Source: Streptomyces sp. IMTB 2501 | Lineage (GTDB): Bacteria; Actinomycetota; Actinomycetes; Streptomycetales; Streptomycetaceae | Assembly: GCF_001953885.1 (NCBI RefSeq) | Contig: NZ_MQUS01000031.1 | Location: 52,997 to 116,996, forward strand | DNA length: 64,000 bases | Direction of reading: 5' to 3' | Part shown: positions 28,870-38,927 of the stretch, in pieces | How the letters are laid out: each line of letters starts with the position of its first letter | Position numbering within the stretch: position 1 is the stretch's first letter | The notes under the pieces: generated by a model | Database searches by the model: none | Told to the model about the DNA's origin: nothing | What the model saw: the letters and a program-made list of their open reading frames with translations, nothing else | Position numbers and translations under genes: made by a program

Positions 28870-29715
28870 TCACGGCAGCGCTCTGCGGGCGGTCGCGAAC
28901 CGGGGGCGGTTGTTGAGGTCGGGGTGGTCGGCCGCGTCGGCCCAGCCCCGCTCCTCGGTGAAGATCCACGGCACCTGGCCGCCCTGGGTGTCGGCGTGCT
29001 CGATCACGACGACGCCGCCGGGGCGCAGCAGCCGGTGTGCGGTGCGTTCCAGGCCGCGGATGAGGTCGAGGCCGTCCTCGCCGGAGAAGAGGGCCAGCTC
29101 GGGGTCGTAGTCGCGGGCCTCGGGGGCGACGTACTCCCACTCGGTCAGCGGGATGTACGGCGGGTTGGAGATGACCAGGTCGACCTGGCCGTCGAGGTCG
29201 GGGAAGGCGGTGAGGGCATCACCCTGGCGCAGGTCGACCCTGGACCCCGCCACGTTCTTCCGCGTCCACACCAGGGCGTCCTCGGACAGCTCCACGGCGT
29301 GCACCCGGGAGCGCGGCACCTCCTGGGCCAAGGCGAGCGCGATGGCGCCGGAGCCGGAGCACAGGTCGACGATGCACGGCTCGACGACGTCCATGGCCCG
29401 TACGGCGTCTATGGCCCAGCCGACCACGGACTCGGTCTCCGGCCGGGGCACGAAGACGCCCGGCCCGACCTGCAGCTCCAGATACCGGAAGTAGGCCCGG
29501 CCGGTGATGTGCTGCAGCGGCTCGCGCTGTTCACGCCGGGCGATGACCTCCCAGTACCGGGCGTCGAAGTCCGAGTCCTTCACGGAGTGCAGTTCGCCGC
29601 GCTTCACGCCGTGCACGAACGCGGCGAGCTCCTCCGCGTCGTTGCGCGGCGAGGGCACGCCGGCGTCGGCCAGCCGCTGGGTGGCCTGGGCCACCTCCGC
29701 GAGCAGCAGGTTCAC
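28870..29715 (-). CDS. prmC: Release factor glutamine methyltransferase PrmC
   Basis: A 281-residue SAM-dependent enzyme that methylates the GGQ glutamine of release factors. SAM motif I is VDLCSGSGAIALALA and the catalytic motif is VISNPPYIPLTEWEYV. The N-terminal helical domain contacts the release factor. The start at 29715 lies 32 bp after the prfA stop, so both are co-transcribed with their substrate gene. Confidence 0.95.
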   Translation of the reverse strand: MNLLLAEVAQATQRLADAGVPSPRNDAEELAAFVHGVKRGELHSVKDSDFDARYWEVIARREQREPLQHITGRAYFRYLELQVGPGVFVPRPETESVVGWAIDAVRAMDVVEPCIVDLCSGSGAIALALAQEVPRSRVHAVELSEDALVWTRKNVAGSRVDLRQGDALTAFPDLDGQVDLVISNPPYIPLTEWEYVAPEARDYDPELALFSGEDGLDLIRGLERTAHRLLRPGGVVVIEHADTQGGQVPWIFTEERGWADAADHPDLNNRPRFATARRALP

Positions 29716-29747
29716 GCAAGTCCTCCGTGTGGTACTCGTACGTGCCT

Positions 29748-30824
<1,077 letters not shown>

Positions 30825-30871
30825 CTTGGGCTCCTGATACTGCGGGTGAAGGGCTGGCGGGCGACCAAAAA

Positions 30872-30917
30872 CGCCGGTCCCGGGCACACCCTCTCGGGGT
30901 GCGGCCGTGGACCGGCG
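30872..30917 (-). terminator. Rho-independent terminator after rpmE
   Basis: CGCCGGTCC (30872-30880) pairs with GGACCGGCG (30909-30917). The inner GCACACC/GGGGTGC nearly pairs too. On the minus strand the hairpin is followed by GTTTTTGG, a real T-run, rare in such GC-rich DNA. It stands between the rpmE stop and the prfA start. Confidence 0.8.
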
Positions 30918-30929
30918 AAATGGGGCTCG

Positions 30930-31151
30930 CTACTTCTTGGAGCCGGCAGCCTTGCCGAAGCGGGCCTCGAAGCGGGCCACACGGCCACCGGTGTCGAGGA
31001 TCTTCTGCTTGCCCGTGTAGAACGGGTGGCACTCGGAGCAGACCTCGGCCCGGATGGTGCCGGACTCGATGGTGCTACGGGTGGTGAACGACGCGCCGCA
31101 GGTGCAGCTGACCTGCGTCTCGACGTACGCGGGGTGGATGTCGCGCTTCAA
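30930..31151 (-). CDS. rpmE: 50S ribosomal protein L31, zinc-binding form
   Basis: A 73-residue L31 of the C+ type: Cys pairs in VSCTCGASF and VCSECHPFYTG bind zinc, so this is the zinc-replete paralogue. The start is TTG 31151 (LKRDIHPAYVE, read as Met), preceded by AGGAGACACC; the ORF open upstream to 31256 is non-coding. It lies between the LCP gene and prfA, with its own terminator. Confidence 0.93.
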   Translation of the reverse strand: MKRDIHPAYVETQVSCTCGASFTTRSTIESGTIRAEVCSECHPFYTGKQKILDTGGRVARFEARFGKAAGSKK

Positions 31152-31323
31152 GGTGTCTCCTAGGTTTCGGGAGGGCGCCGGGTCGCCGCCGCGGGGTGCG
31201 GGAGCGTGAACCGGAGCCGACGTACCAGTCTGCCAGGACTGGTGCCATCCACCCAAACCGGGGGTGCGGATGTTCTATTCCTGCGGGTGAGTGGGTGGCC
31301 GCCTCGGTACGGCCCCGCGCCCC

Positions 31324-32457
31324 TTAACCGCTCACCACGTCCTTGGCTTCGCCTGTGGCCGTGCCTTCGGTCGCCGCCTTCGGGATCGGCTGGTCGTTCT
31401 TCAGGGCGTCCCAGACCAGCCGGGCCTTCGTCTTCTCCACAAGGACCCGGTTGGGGTCGGCCGGGTCGTACTGGACCGGCATGGTGACCATGGTCATGTG
31501 CTTGGTGCTGATGCCCTTGAGGCCGTCCGCGAAGTCGATGAGGGAGTTGACCGAGCCGAGGTCGGAATCGGTGGTGACGGTCTTGGTGGCGGTGTCGGCG
31601 AGGTCGTACAGCTTCTTGGGGTTGCTGAAGACGCCGACGTTCTTGACCTGGTTGAGCAGCGCCTTGACGAAGGCCTGCTGGAGCTGGATGCGGCCCAGGT
31701 CGGAGCCGTCGCCGACGCCGTGCCGGGTGCGGACCAGGCCGAGGGCCTGCTGGCCGTCGAGCGTGTGGGTGCCGGCCTGGAGGGTCAGGTGGCTGTTCGG
31801 GTCGTCGATGCTCCTGGTCGTCGTGACCGGGACGCCGCCGAGGCCGTCGATGAGCTTCTGGAAGCCGGCGAAGTCGACCTCCAGGTAGTGGTCCATGCGG
31901 ATACCGGTGATCGACTCGACGGTCTTCACCGCGCAGGCCGCGCCGCCGGTGCCGTAGGACTCGTTGAACATCGCGCCGGACACGGCGGCGTGGGCGGTGC
32001 CCTTGCTGTCGGTGCAGGCCGGGCGGTCGATCAGGGTGTCCCGCGGGATGGAGACCACGCTGGCCTTCTTGTGGCCCTCGTAGACATGGACGATCATCGC
32101 CGTGTCGGAGCGGGCGCTGCCGTCGTCGACGCCGCCGCCGAGCTTCTTGTTGGAACCGGAGCGGCTGTCCGAGCCGAGGACCAGGATGTTCTCGGAGCCG
32201 TTGTCGATCTTCCTGGGCCGGTCGTTGCCGAGGGCCTGGTCGATGTCGACGCTCTTGATGTTGCCGTTGAGCTTGAAGTACACGTACCCGAAGCCCGCAC
32301 CGCCCAGTACGACCACACCGGCGACCGTCCAGGCCGTGACGAGCAGGGCCTTGCGGCTCCTGCTGCGGGCCTTGCGGCGGCGGCCCTTGCCACCCTTGCG
32401 GGGACCGGTCTCGCCCGGCTCGGATATGACGGGCTCCGGCGTGCTCTCGGCGGACAC
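31324..32457 (-). CDS. LCP (LytR-CpsA-Psr) family cell-wall polymer ligase
   Basis: A 377-residue protein. A basic cytoplasmic N-terminus (KGGKGRRRKARSRSRKA) is followed by one membrane anchor (LLVTAWTVAGVVVLGGAGFGYV) and an extracellular LCP domain. Conserved elements are ILVLGSDSRSG, ARSDTAMIVHVYEG and VVSIPRDTLID, with Arg/Asp residues that hold the polyprenyl-pyrophosphate and Mg. LCP enzymes attach teichoic acids or other glycopolymers to peptidoglycan. The only Cys residues (ACTD, GAACAV) may form a disulfide. ATG 32457. Confidence 0.9.
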   Translation of the reverse strand: MSAESTPEPVISEPGETGPRKGGKGRRRKARSRSRKALLVTAWTVAGVVVLGGAGFGYVYFKLNGNIKSVDIDQALGNDRPRKIDNGSENILVLGSDSRSGSNKKLGGGVDDGSARSDTAMIVHVYEGHKKASVVSIPRDTLIDRPACTDSKGTAHAAVSGAMFNESYGTGGAACAVKTVESITGIRMDHYLEVDFAGFQKLIDGLGGVPVTTTRSIDDPNSHLTLQAGTHTLDGQQALGLVRTRHGVGDGSDLGRIQLQQAFVKALLNQVKNVGVFSNPKKLYDLADTATKTVTTDSDLGSVNSLIDFADGLKGISTKHMTMVTMPVQYDPADPNRVLVEKTKARLVWDALKNDQPIPKAATEGTATGEAKDVVSG

Positions 32458-32897
32458 ATCGCTCCTAGGTCTCGCGGTCGGTTACCCCCTGCTTTCAGGG
32501 TCAGGCGCGGTCAGTACCGCTCCATCGTCGCTCCGTATGGTCAGACGGAGAAACTCGGGCAAGAGTTGCACAAGGCAGCGTGCCCACCGCGTACGGCGCC
32601 GGGCACGCTGTGTAGTCGTTCCGGGCGGGCGCACCCCGCTCACCTGCGGTTTCAGTCCCAGATGTCGTCGGCCTGGAATCCGGTACCGGCCGGGATTCTT
32701 GTGGCAAAGATCTCGCTTGTGGCCATTCCGGTGCCCTTGTACAGGTACACGTCGCCCGTGCTCGGCCGGCGGAGGTCGTCAGCAGCGCGGCGACGGCGGC
32801 ACCGCCGGCACCGGCCGCGCCAAAAGGCCGCCCCCCGTCACGTTTTGACGGAGGGCGGCCTCGACAGCGAAGTTCTTCGGCTCTCGCAGCGGAGCGA
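32458..32897. other. Intergenic region between rho and the LCP gene
   Basis: 440 bp with no credible gene. It contains the rho terminator (32825-32861) near one end and the promoter region of the LCP gene near the other. A short minus-strand ORF at 32501-32707 has no family resemblance and sits in the probable promoter, so I leave it out. Confidence 0.5.
32825..32861 (-). terminator. Terminator of rho
   Basis: A 16-bp stem (one mismatch) between 32825-32840 (AGGCCGCCCCCCGTCA) and 32846-32861 (TGACGGAGGGCGGCCT) with a 5-nt loop. On the minus strand it is followed by TTTT. It starts 36 bp after the rho stop. Confidence 0.85.
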
Positions 32898-34868
32898 CTA
32901 GTCCCCGTTACCCGGCGTCGGCGTCGTCTTCTGAATCTGCATCAGGAACTCGACGTTCGACTTCGTCTGCTTCATCTTGTCGAGCAGCAGCTCGATCGCC
33001 TGCTGCTGGTCCAGCGCGTGCAGCACGCGCCGCAGCTTCCAGACGACGGACAGCTCCTCGTTGCCGAGCAGGATCTCTTCCTTACGGGTGCCGGACGCGT
33101 CCACGTCCACCGCCGGGAAGATCCGCTTGTCGGCGAGCTTCCGGTCGAGCTTGAGCTCCATGTTGCCGGTGCCCTTGAACTCCTCGAAGATCACCTCGTC
33201 CATGCGGGACCCGGTGTCGACAAGAGCCGTGGCCAGGATGGTCAGCGAGCCGCCGTCCTCGATGTTCCGCGCCGCACCGAAGAACCGCTTCGGCGGGTAC
33301 AGCGCGGTCGAGTCGACACCACCGGACAGGATGCGGCCGGAAGCAGGCGCGGCCAGGTTGTAGGCGCGGCCCAGACGCGTGATCGAGTCCAGCAGGACGA
33401 CGACGTCGTGGCCCAGCTCGACCAGGCGCTTCGCCCGCTCGATGGCCAGCTCGGCGACCGTGGTGTGGTCCTCGGCCGGGCGGTCGAAGGTCGAGGAGAT
33501 GACCTCGCCCTTGACCGACCGCTGCATGTCGGTGACCTCTTCCGGACGCTCGTCGACGAGGACGACCATCAGGTGGCACTCGGGGTTGTTGTGCGTGATC
33601 GCGTTGGCGATCGCCTGCATGATCATGGTCTTACCGGTCTTCGGCGGGGCCACGATCAGACCGCGCTGGCCCTTACCGATCGGCGAGACCAGGTCGATGA
33701 TGCGGGTGGTGAGCACACCCGGGTCCGTCTCCAGGCGGAGCCGGTCCTGCGGGTAGAGCGGGGTCAGCTTGTTGAACTCCGGGCGGCCACGGCCGTGTTC
33801 GGGCGCCATGCCGTTGACGGAGTCGAGGCGGACGAGGGCGTTGAACTTCTCGCGGCGCTCGCCCTCCTTCGGCTGACGGACCGCACCGGTGATGTGGTCA
33901 CCCTTGCGCAGACCGTTCTTGCGGACCTGGGCGAGGGAGACGTACACGTCGTTCGGGCCCGGGAGGTAGCCGGACGTCCGGATGAACGCGTAGTTGTCGA
34001 GGATGTCCAGGATGCCCGCGACGGGGATCAGGACGTCGTCCTCGGCGAGCTGCGGCTCGGCGACGTCGTCGCGGCCACGGCGGCCACGGCGGTCGCGGTA
34101 ACGGCCGCGACGGCCCCGGCGGCCGCCCTCGAAGTCGTCGTCGTCCTGCTGGCGGTCCTGACGGCCGCCCTGCTGCTGGCCCTGCTGCTGACGCTGCTGG
34201 CCACCCTGCTGGTCGTCGCCCTTGCTACGACGGTCACGGTCGCGGTCGCGGTCACGGCCGCGCTCACGGCGGTCGCGGCGGCCACGGCCCTCGCCGTCAC
34301 CGGCGTCGCCCTTGGCGGCCTCGCCCTGCTGGGGCTGCTGAGCCGGCGTTTCAGCCTTGGGCTCGGCCTTGGCCTCGGCGGCGACCGTCTCGGCGCTGCT
34401 CGCGGCGGGGCTGCCGGCCTCGGCGGTGGCGCGGCGGCGCCGGCGCTCGGTCGGCGCCTCGTCGCTGGCGGGCTGGCCGGGGATCTCGATCTGCTGCTGG
34501 GCCACGGCCTTCTCGGCAGGAGCCTCGGCCTTCTTCTCGCCGTCGACGGCGGCCTCACCCGTACGGGCCTTGGAGGTGGCGCGGCGCTTGGGCTTGGTCT
34601 CGGTGGCCGGCTCGGCCTTGGGGGCGGCGCCCCCGGCGGCCTGCGCCTCCTTGATGACCTCGATCAGCTGGCTCTTGCGCATCCGCGCGGTGCCCCTGAT
34701 GCCGAGGCCCGAGGCGACCTGCTGCAGCTCGGCCAGCACCATGCCCTCAAGGCCGGTACCGCGGCGCCGCCGGGAGCCGGCACCGGTGGCAGGCGCGGAG
34801 GCGTCCGTGGCGGGCGCGGCAGCGGTCTCCTCGACACGTGCGCCCATCAGATCGGTGGTGTCGCTCAC
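32898..34868 (-). CDS. rho: Transcription termination factor Rho
   Basis: A 656-residue hexameric RNA helicase. Residues about 35-75 are the Rho-N/SAP-like helical part (GMVLAELQQVASGLGIRGTARMRKSQ). A long low-complexity insertion (about 85-270) is rich in Ala/Glu, then Asp/Arg, Gln/Gly and RGRR repeats, typical of high-GC actinobacteria. The RNA-binding cold-shock-like domain carries GYLPGPNDVYVSLAQVRKNG, Walker A is VAPPKTGKTMIMQ, and Walker B is VVVLLDSITRLGRAYN. The C-terminus is standard (FLMQIQKTTPTPGNGD). The insertion can bind structured GC-rich RNA, as shown for mycobacterial and Micrococcus Rho. Confidence 0.97.
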   Translation of the reverse strand: MSDTTDLMGARVEETAAAPATDASAPATGAGSRRRRGTGLEGMVLAELQQVASGLGIRGTARMRKSQLIEVIKEAQAAGGAAPKAEPATETKPKRRATSKARTGEAAVDGEKKAEAPAEKAVAQQQIEIPGQPASDEAPTERRRRRATAEAGSPAASSAETVAAEAKAEPKAETPAQQPQQGEAAKGDAGDGEGRGRRDRRERGRDRDRDRDRRSKGDDQQGGQQRQQQGQQQGGRQDRQQDDDDFEGGRRGRRGRYRDRRGRRGRDDVAEPQLAEDDVLIPVAGILDILDNYAFIRTSGYLPGPNDVYVSLAQVRKNGLRKGDHITGAVRQPKEGERREKFNALVRLDSVNGMAPEHGRGRPEFNKLTPLYPQDRLRLETDPGVLTTRIIDLVSPIGKGQRGLIVAPPKTGKTMIMQAIANAITHNNPECHLMVVLVDERPEEVTDMQRSVKGEVISSTFDRPAEDHTTVAELAIERAKRLVELGHDVVVLLDSITRLGRAYNLAAPASGRILSGGVDSTALYPPKRFFGAARNIEDGGSLTILATALVDTGSRMDEVIFEEFKGTGNMELKLDRKLADKRIFPAVDVDASGTRKEEILLGNEELSVVWKLRRVLHALDQQQAIELLLDKMKQTKSNVEFLMQIQKTTPTPGNGD

Positions 34869-35271
34869 GAAGGGTCCTTCCCTGGAGCGGACGTCGGCCT
34901 GTCTGGCTCGGCGACCGGTTGTGCTGTCCGGCTACGGTCCTGTCTTCCGTGAACCGTGCCGGGGCGGTGGTCCGCCAAAGCGGCGGAAGAAATGTGCGGT
35001 GATGGCGCTTCCGCGAGCCGTGACACCCAGTGTCACTTGGCGTGGTAGCACCGATTCCGAAGCGTGCCCGGCGGCCCGCTCAATGTCCGCATACGACGTA
35101 CTGCCCAGGTACGGCGCACGGAACACGGAGTGGCGTGGGAGGCTCCCGGAAGAATGTCTGTCCCGGACTGGGACACGAGGCACCTCGCCATGGTGGGGTC
35201 GGGTGCAGACTTGAGGTTAACACTACCGGATCCAACAAACATTCCCCCTCTCGAAATCCGGCAACCGTGTG
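34869..35271. promoter_or_regulatory. Long leader region upstream of rho
   Basis: 403 bp without a credible gene between the thrB stop and the rho start. The rho promoter and a long 5' untranslated leader must lie here; rho leaders are commonly used for autoregulation by premature termination. An 83-codon minus-strand ORF (34932-35183) has no recognisable product. No individual element can be fixed by eye. Confidence 0.4.
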
Positions 35272-36189
35272 TCAGGTCGCAAGCGGCAGCACGCTCGCTC
35301 CCTGGACATCGAGGTCCAGCCGGTTCGCCGCCCAGCCCGCACCTGCGAGGTGGGCGACCTTGTCGGCGCTGTCGGCGTCGGCCAGCGCCATGACGGTGGG
35401 TCCCGCGCCCGAGATGACGGCCGGAATGCCGTCGGCGCGCAGCCGCTCCACCAGCGCGGCGCTCTCCGGCATGGCCGGGGCGCGGTACTCCTGGTGGAGA
35501 CGGTCCTCGGTGGCGGGCAGCAGCAGCTCGGGGCGCCGGGTGAGGGCCTCGACGAGCAGGGCGGCACGGCCCGCGTTGACGGCGGCGTCGACGTGCGGCA
35601 CGGTGCGCGGCAGCAGACCGCGCGCGGTTTCGGTCAGCACCGGCTTTCCGGGCACGAAAACCACCGGAACGATGGAATCACCGGGCTCCATCCTGATCGC
35701 CCGGGCGGCGCCGGACTCCATCCAGGACAGGGTGAAACCGCCGAGCAGACACGCGGCCACGTTGTCCGGGTGGCCCTCGATCTCCGTGGCCAGTTCCAGC
35801 AGTGCCGCGTCGTCCAGGCGGGCCTCGCCGCCTATGGTCACGGCGCGGGCGGCGACGATGCCGGCGCAGATGGCGGCGGAGGAGGAACCGAGGCCCCGGC
35901 CGTGCGGAATGCGGTTGGCGCAGACGATTTCCAGGCCGCGGGGCTGTCCGCCCAGCAGATCGAAGGCTGTGCGCAGGGAGCGGACAAGGAGGTGAGACTC
36001 GTCACGCGGGAGAGTCTCGCTGCCCTCCCCCGCGATGTCGATGTGCAGCCCGGAGTCGGCCACCCGGACGACCACGTCGTCGTAGAGCCCCAGCGCGAGG
36101 CCGAGGGCATCGAAGCCCGGGCCGAGATTGGCGCTGGTGGCGGGAACGCGCACCCGGACGGCGGCGGCGCGGAACGCTGGACCGGCCAT
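35272..36189 (-). CDS. thrB: Homoserine kinase
   Basis: A 305-residue GHMP kinase phosphorylating homoserine. N-terminal substrate motif VRVPATSANLGPGFDALGLAL, ATP-binding motif NRIPHGRGLGSSSAAICAG, and the C-terminal GHMP motif PAVISGAGPTVMALA. ATG 36189 follows CAAGGAGAGTCAACGAGCG; the upstream in-frame ATGs include the ribosome site itself and are rejected. Ends the thr cluster (lysA, hom, thrC, thrB). Confidence 0.94.
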   Translation of the reverse strand: MAGPAFRAAAVRVRVPATSANLGPGFDALGLALGLYDDVVVRVADSGLHIDIAGEGSETLPRDESHLLVRSLRTAFDLLGGQPRGLEIVCANRIPHGRGLGSSSAAICAGIVAARAVTIGGEARLDDAALLELATEIEGHPDNVAACLLGGFTLSWMESGAARAIRMEPGDSIVPVVFVPGKPVLTETARGLLPRTVPHVDAAVNAGRAALLVEALTRRPELLLPATEDRLHQEYRAPAMPESAALVERLRADGIPAVISGAGPTVMALADADSADKVAHLAGAGWAANRLDLDVQGASVLPLAT

Positions 36190-36417
36190 CGCTCGTTGAC
36201 TCTCCTTGAGCTGCGTGACTGTCGAAGACATTCGATACGTATGTGAAGACCCTGAAGGCCGCGCAGACGGCGCGACGTCACCCCTGTGCGAGGGCATATG
36301 CAAGGGGCGGGTTCAGTACAGCCTATCGAAGGAAGGTTCTGTGGCGACATAGGGCGCACAGGAGGCGCACGATGCGTGTCGTAAGCCCCCTGTGCACCCC
36401 TCGCGAGGTGTGTCCGC

Positions 36418-37476
36418 TCAGGCCAGGCCGAGGCGCTCGGCCGCGGCGGCCGCGTCGACCGGCACGGTGACCGGCTGCGGGGCGCCGGCGACGGCCCAGT
36501 CGGGGTCCTTCAGGCCGTTTCCGGTGACGGTGCACACGATGCGCTGCCCCGGGTCGACCCTGCCCTGCTCGGCGGCCTTCAGCAGACCGGCCACGGAGGC
36601 GGCGGAGGCGGGCTCCACGAAGACACCCTCCTGCGCGGCCAACAGGCGGTAGGCGCGCAGGATTTCACGGTCCGTCACCTCGTCGATGGCACCGCCCGAC
36701 TCGTCGCGCGCGGCGAGGGCGTACTGCCAGGAGGCCGGGTTGCCGATGCGGATGGCGGTGGCGATGGTCGACGGGTCCTTGACAACCTCACCGCGCACGA
36801 TCGGGGCGCTGCCGGAGGCCTGGAACCCCCACATCCGCGGGGTCTTGGAGGCGATGCCGTCGGCGGCGTACTCCTTGTAGCCCTTCCAGTAGGCGGTGAT
36901 GTTGCCCGCGTTGCCCACCGGCAGGACATGGATGTCGGGTGCGTCGCCGAGCATGTCCACGATCTCGAAGGCGGCTGTCTTCTGACCCTCGATACGCACC
37001 GGATTGACCGAATTGACCAGCGCCACCGGGTAGTTGTCGCTCAGCGCCCGCGCGAGCGTGAGGCAGTCGTCGAAATTGCCGTCGACCTGGAGGATCTTGG
37101 CGCCGTGCACGAGGGCCTGGCCCATCTTGCCGAGCGCGATCTTGCCCTGCGGCACGAGAACGGCCGAAACCATCCCCGCGCGCACGGCGTAGGCGGCGGC
37201 ACTCGCCGACGTGTTGCCGGTGGAGGCGCAGATGACGGCCTTGGCCCCCTCCTCCTTGGCCTTGGAGATGGCCATGGTCATGCCCCGGTCCTTGAAGGAT
37301 CCGGTGGGGTTGGCCCCCTCCACCTTCAGGTGGACCTCACAGCCCGTGCGCTCGGAGAGCACCTGCGCGGGCACGAGGGGCGTACCGCCCTCGCGGAGCG
37401 TCACGACCGGCGTGGTGTCGGATACCGGCAGCCGGTCCCGGTACTCCTCGATGATTCCGCGCCACTGGTGGGTCAT
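36418..37476 (-). CDS. thrC: Threonine synthase
   Basis: A 352-residue PLP enzyme converting O-phosphohomoserine to threonine. The PLP lysine lies in GANPTGSFKDRGMTMAIS, the phosphate loop in LPVGNAGNITAYWKGY. It starts 6 bp after the hom stop (ATG 37476), so hom-thrC are co-transcribed. The 228-bp gap to thrB, where TTCGATAC and TCGAAGG occur, may hold a second promoter. Confidence 0.95.
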   Translation of the reverse strand: MTHQWRGIIEEYRDRLPVSDTTPVVTLREGGTPLVPAQVLSERTGCEVHLKVEGANPTGSFKDRGMTMAISKAKEEGAKAVICASTGNTSASAAAYAVRAGMVSAVLVPQGKIALGKMGQALVHGAKILQVDGNFDDCLTLARALSDNYPVALVNSVNPVRIEGQKTAAFEIVDMLGDAPDIHVLPVGNAGNITAYWKGYKEYAADGIASKTPRMWGFQASGSAPIVRGEVVKDPSTIATAIRIGNPASWQYALAARDESGGAIDEVTDREILRAYRLLAAQEGVFVEPASAASVAGLLKAAEQGRVDPGQRIVCTVTGNGLKDPDWAVAGAPQPVTVPVDAAAAAERLGLA

Positions 37477-37482
37477 TGCTGG

Positions 37483-38775
37483 TTACTCTCCTTCAACCCG
37501 CATGATGCTGGCGACACCCCGCACGGTGTCGAGCTTGCGCAGCGCCTCGACGGTCCCCGACAGGGAGGCGTCGGACGCGCGGTGGGTGACGACGACGAGG
37601 GAGGCCTCGCCGTCCTTGCCCTGCTGGCGCACCGTATCGATCGACACCCCGTGCTCGGCGAACACGGTCGCGACCTGGGCGAGAACACCCGGTTTGTCCG
37701 CGACGTCGAGGCTGATGTGGTAGCGCGTGACGACCTCGCCCATGGACGAGACGGTCAGGGCGGCATACGACGACTCACCGGGCCCCGTTGCGCCGTTGAG
37801 CCGGTTACGGCAGACGGCGACGAGGTCGCCGAGCACGGCGGAGGCGGTGGGAGCGCCGCCCGCGCCGGGGCCGTAGAACATGAGCTGCCCGGCCGCGTCG
37901 GACTCCACGAAGACGGCGTTGTACGCGCCGCGCACGGAGGCGAGCGGGTGGGTCAGCGGAATCATCGCGGGGTGCACACGCGCGGTGACGGACTCCCCGT
38001 CCGCGGCCCGCTCACAGATGGCGAGCAGCTTGATGGTGCAGCCCATCTCCTTCGCCGAGCGGAAGTCGGCAGCGGTGACCTCGGACATGCCCTCGCGGTA
38101 GACGTCGTCGAGGCGCACGCGCGTGTGGAAGGCGATCCCGGCGAGGATGGCGGCCTTGGCGGCGGCGTCGAACCCCTCGACGTCGGCGGTCGGGTCGGCC
38201 TCGGCGTACCCGAGGGCGGTGGCCTCGTCGAGCGCCTCCTGATACCCCGCGCCCGTGGAGTCCATCTTGTCGAGGATGAAGTTGGTGGTGCCGTTGACGA
38301 TCCCCAGCACCCGGTTGACCTTGTCACCGGCGAGGGACTCGCGCAGCGGGCGGATCAGCGGGATGGCACCGGCGACGGCGGCCTCGTAGTAGAGGTCCTT
38401 GTCGTTCTCCTCCGCCGCGGCGTGCAGGGCGGCCCCGTCCTGGGCGAGCAGCGCCTTGTTGGCGGAGACGACGGAGGCACCGTGCTCGAAAGCGGTGGTG
38501 ATGAGCGTCCGTGCGGGCTCGATCCCGCCGATGACCTCGACCACCACGTCGATGTCCCCGCGTTTGACGAGGGCGGTGGCGTCGGTGGTAACGAGTTCCT
38601 GCGGGATGCCCTCGCGGATCTTGGAGGGCCGCCGTACGGCGACGCCCGCGAGCTCCACCGGGGCACCGATCCTCTGGGCGAGGTCGTCGGCGTGCGTCGT
38701 CATGATGCGCGCCACCTCTGAGCCGACCACTCCACAGCCCAGCAGCGCCACCTTCAGCGGACGCGTACGCATCAT
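37483..38775 (-). CDS. hom: Homoserine dehydrogenase
   Basis: A 430-residue monofunctional NAD(P)-dependent enzyme. Rossmann motif VALLGCGVVGSEVARI, catalytic region LAGDKVNRVLGIVNGTTNFIL with the active Lys nearby, and a C-terminal ACT domain (ISLDVADKPGVLAQVATVF) for threonine feedback. ATG 38775 (MMRTRPLKV) is preceded by AGGAAACGAGGTCGG; the frame continues to 38823 but the family start is here. Confidence 0.94.
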   Translation of the reverse strand: MMRTRPLKVALLGCGVVGSEVARIMTTHADDLAQRIGAPVELAGVAVRRPSKIREGIPQELVTTDATALVKRGDIDVVVEVIGGIEPARTLITTAFEHGASVVSANKALLAQDGAALHAAAEENDKDLYYEAAVAGAIPLIRPLRESLAGDKVNRVLGIVNGTTNFILDKMDSTGAGYQEALDEATALGYAEADPTADVEGFDAAAKAAILAGIAFHTRVRLDDVYREGMSEVTAADFRSAKEMGCTIKLLAICERAADGESVTARVHPAMIPLTHPLASVRGAYNAVFVESDAAGQLMFYGPGAGGAPTASAVLGDLVAVCRNRLNGATGPGESSYAALTVSSMGEVVTRYHISLDVADKPGVLAQVATVFAEHGVSIDTVRQQGKDGEASLVVVTHRASDASLSGTVEALRKLDTVRGVASIMRVEGE

Positions 38776-38927
38776 CCGACCTCGTTTCCTCATACCGTCT
38801 ACGGTTGGACCAGTCTCACTCACCGGACGGGAGTTTCTACCCTTCGTCCGGATCGTGAGACATCTATTTCATTTGTACGGGGGTGGAAGACCGCAGATCT
38901 TTCACCCGGTGTTTCCGCGGGTGCGGG

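Noticed and set aside
34932..35183. 83-codon ORF in the rho leader
   Set aside because: No family likeness, no ribosome site and biased composition; more likely untranslated leader.
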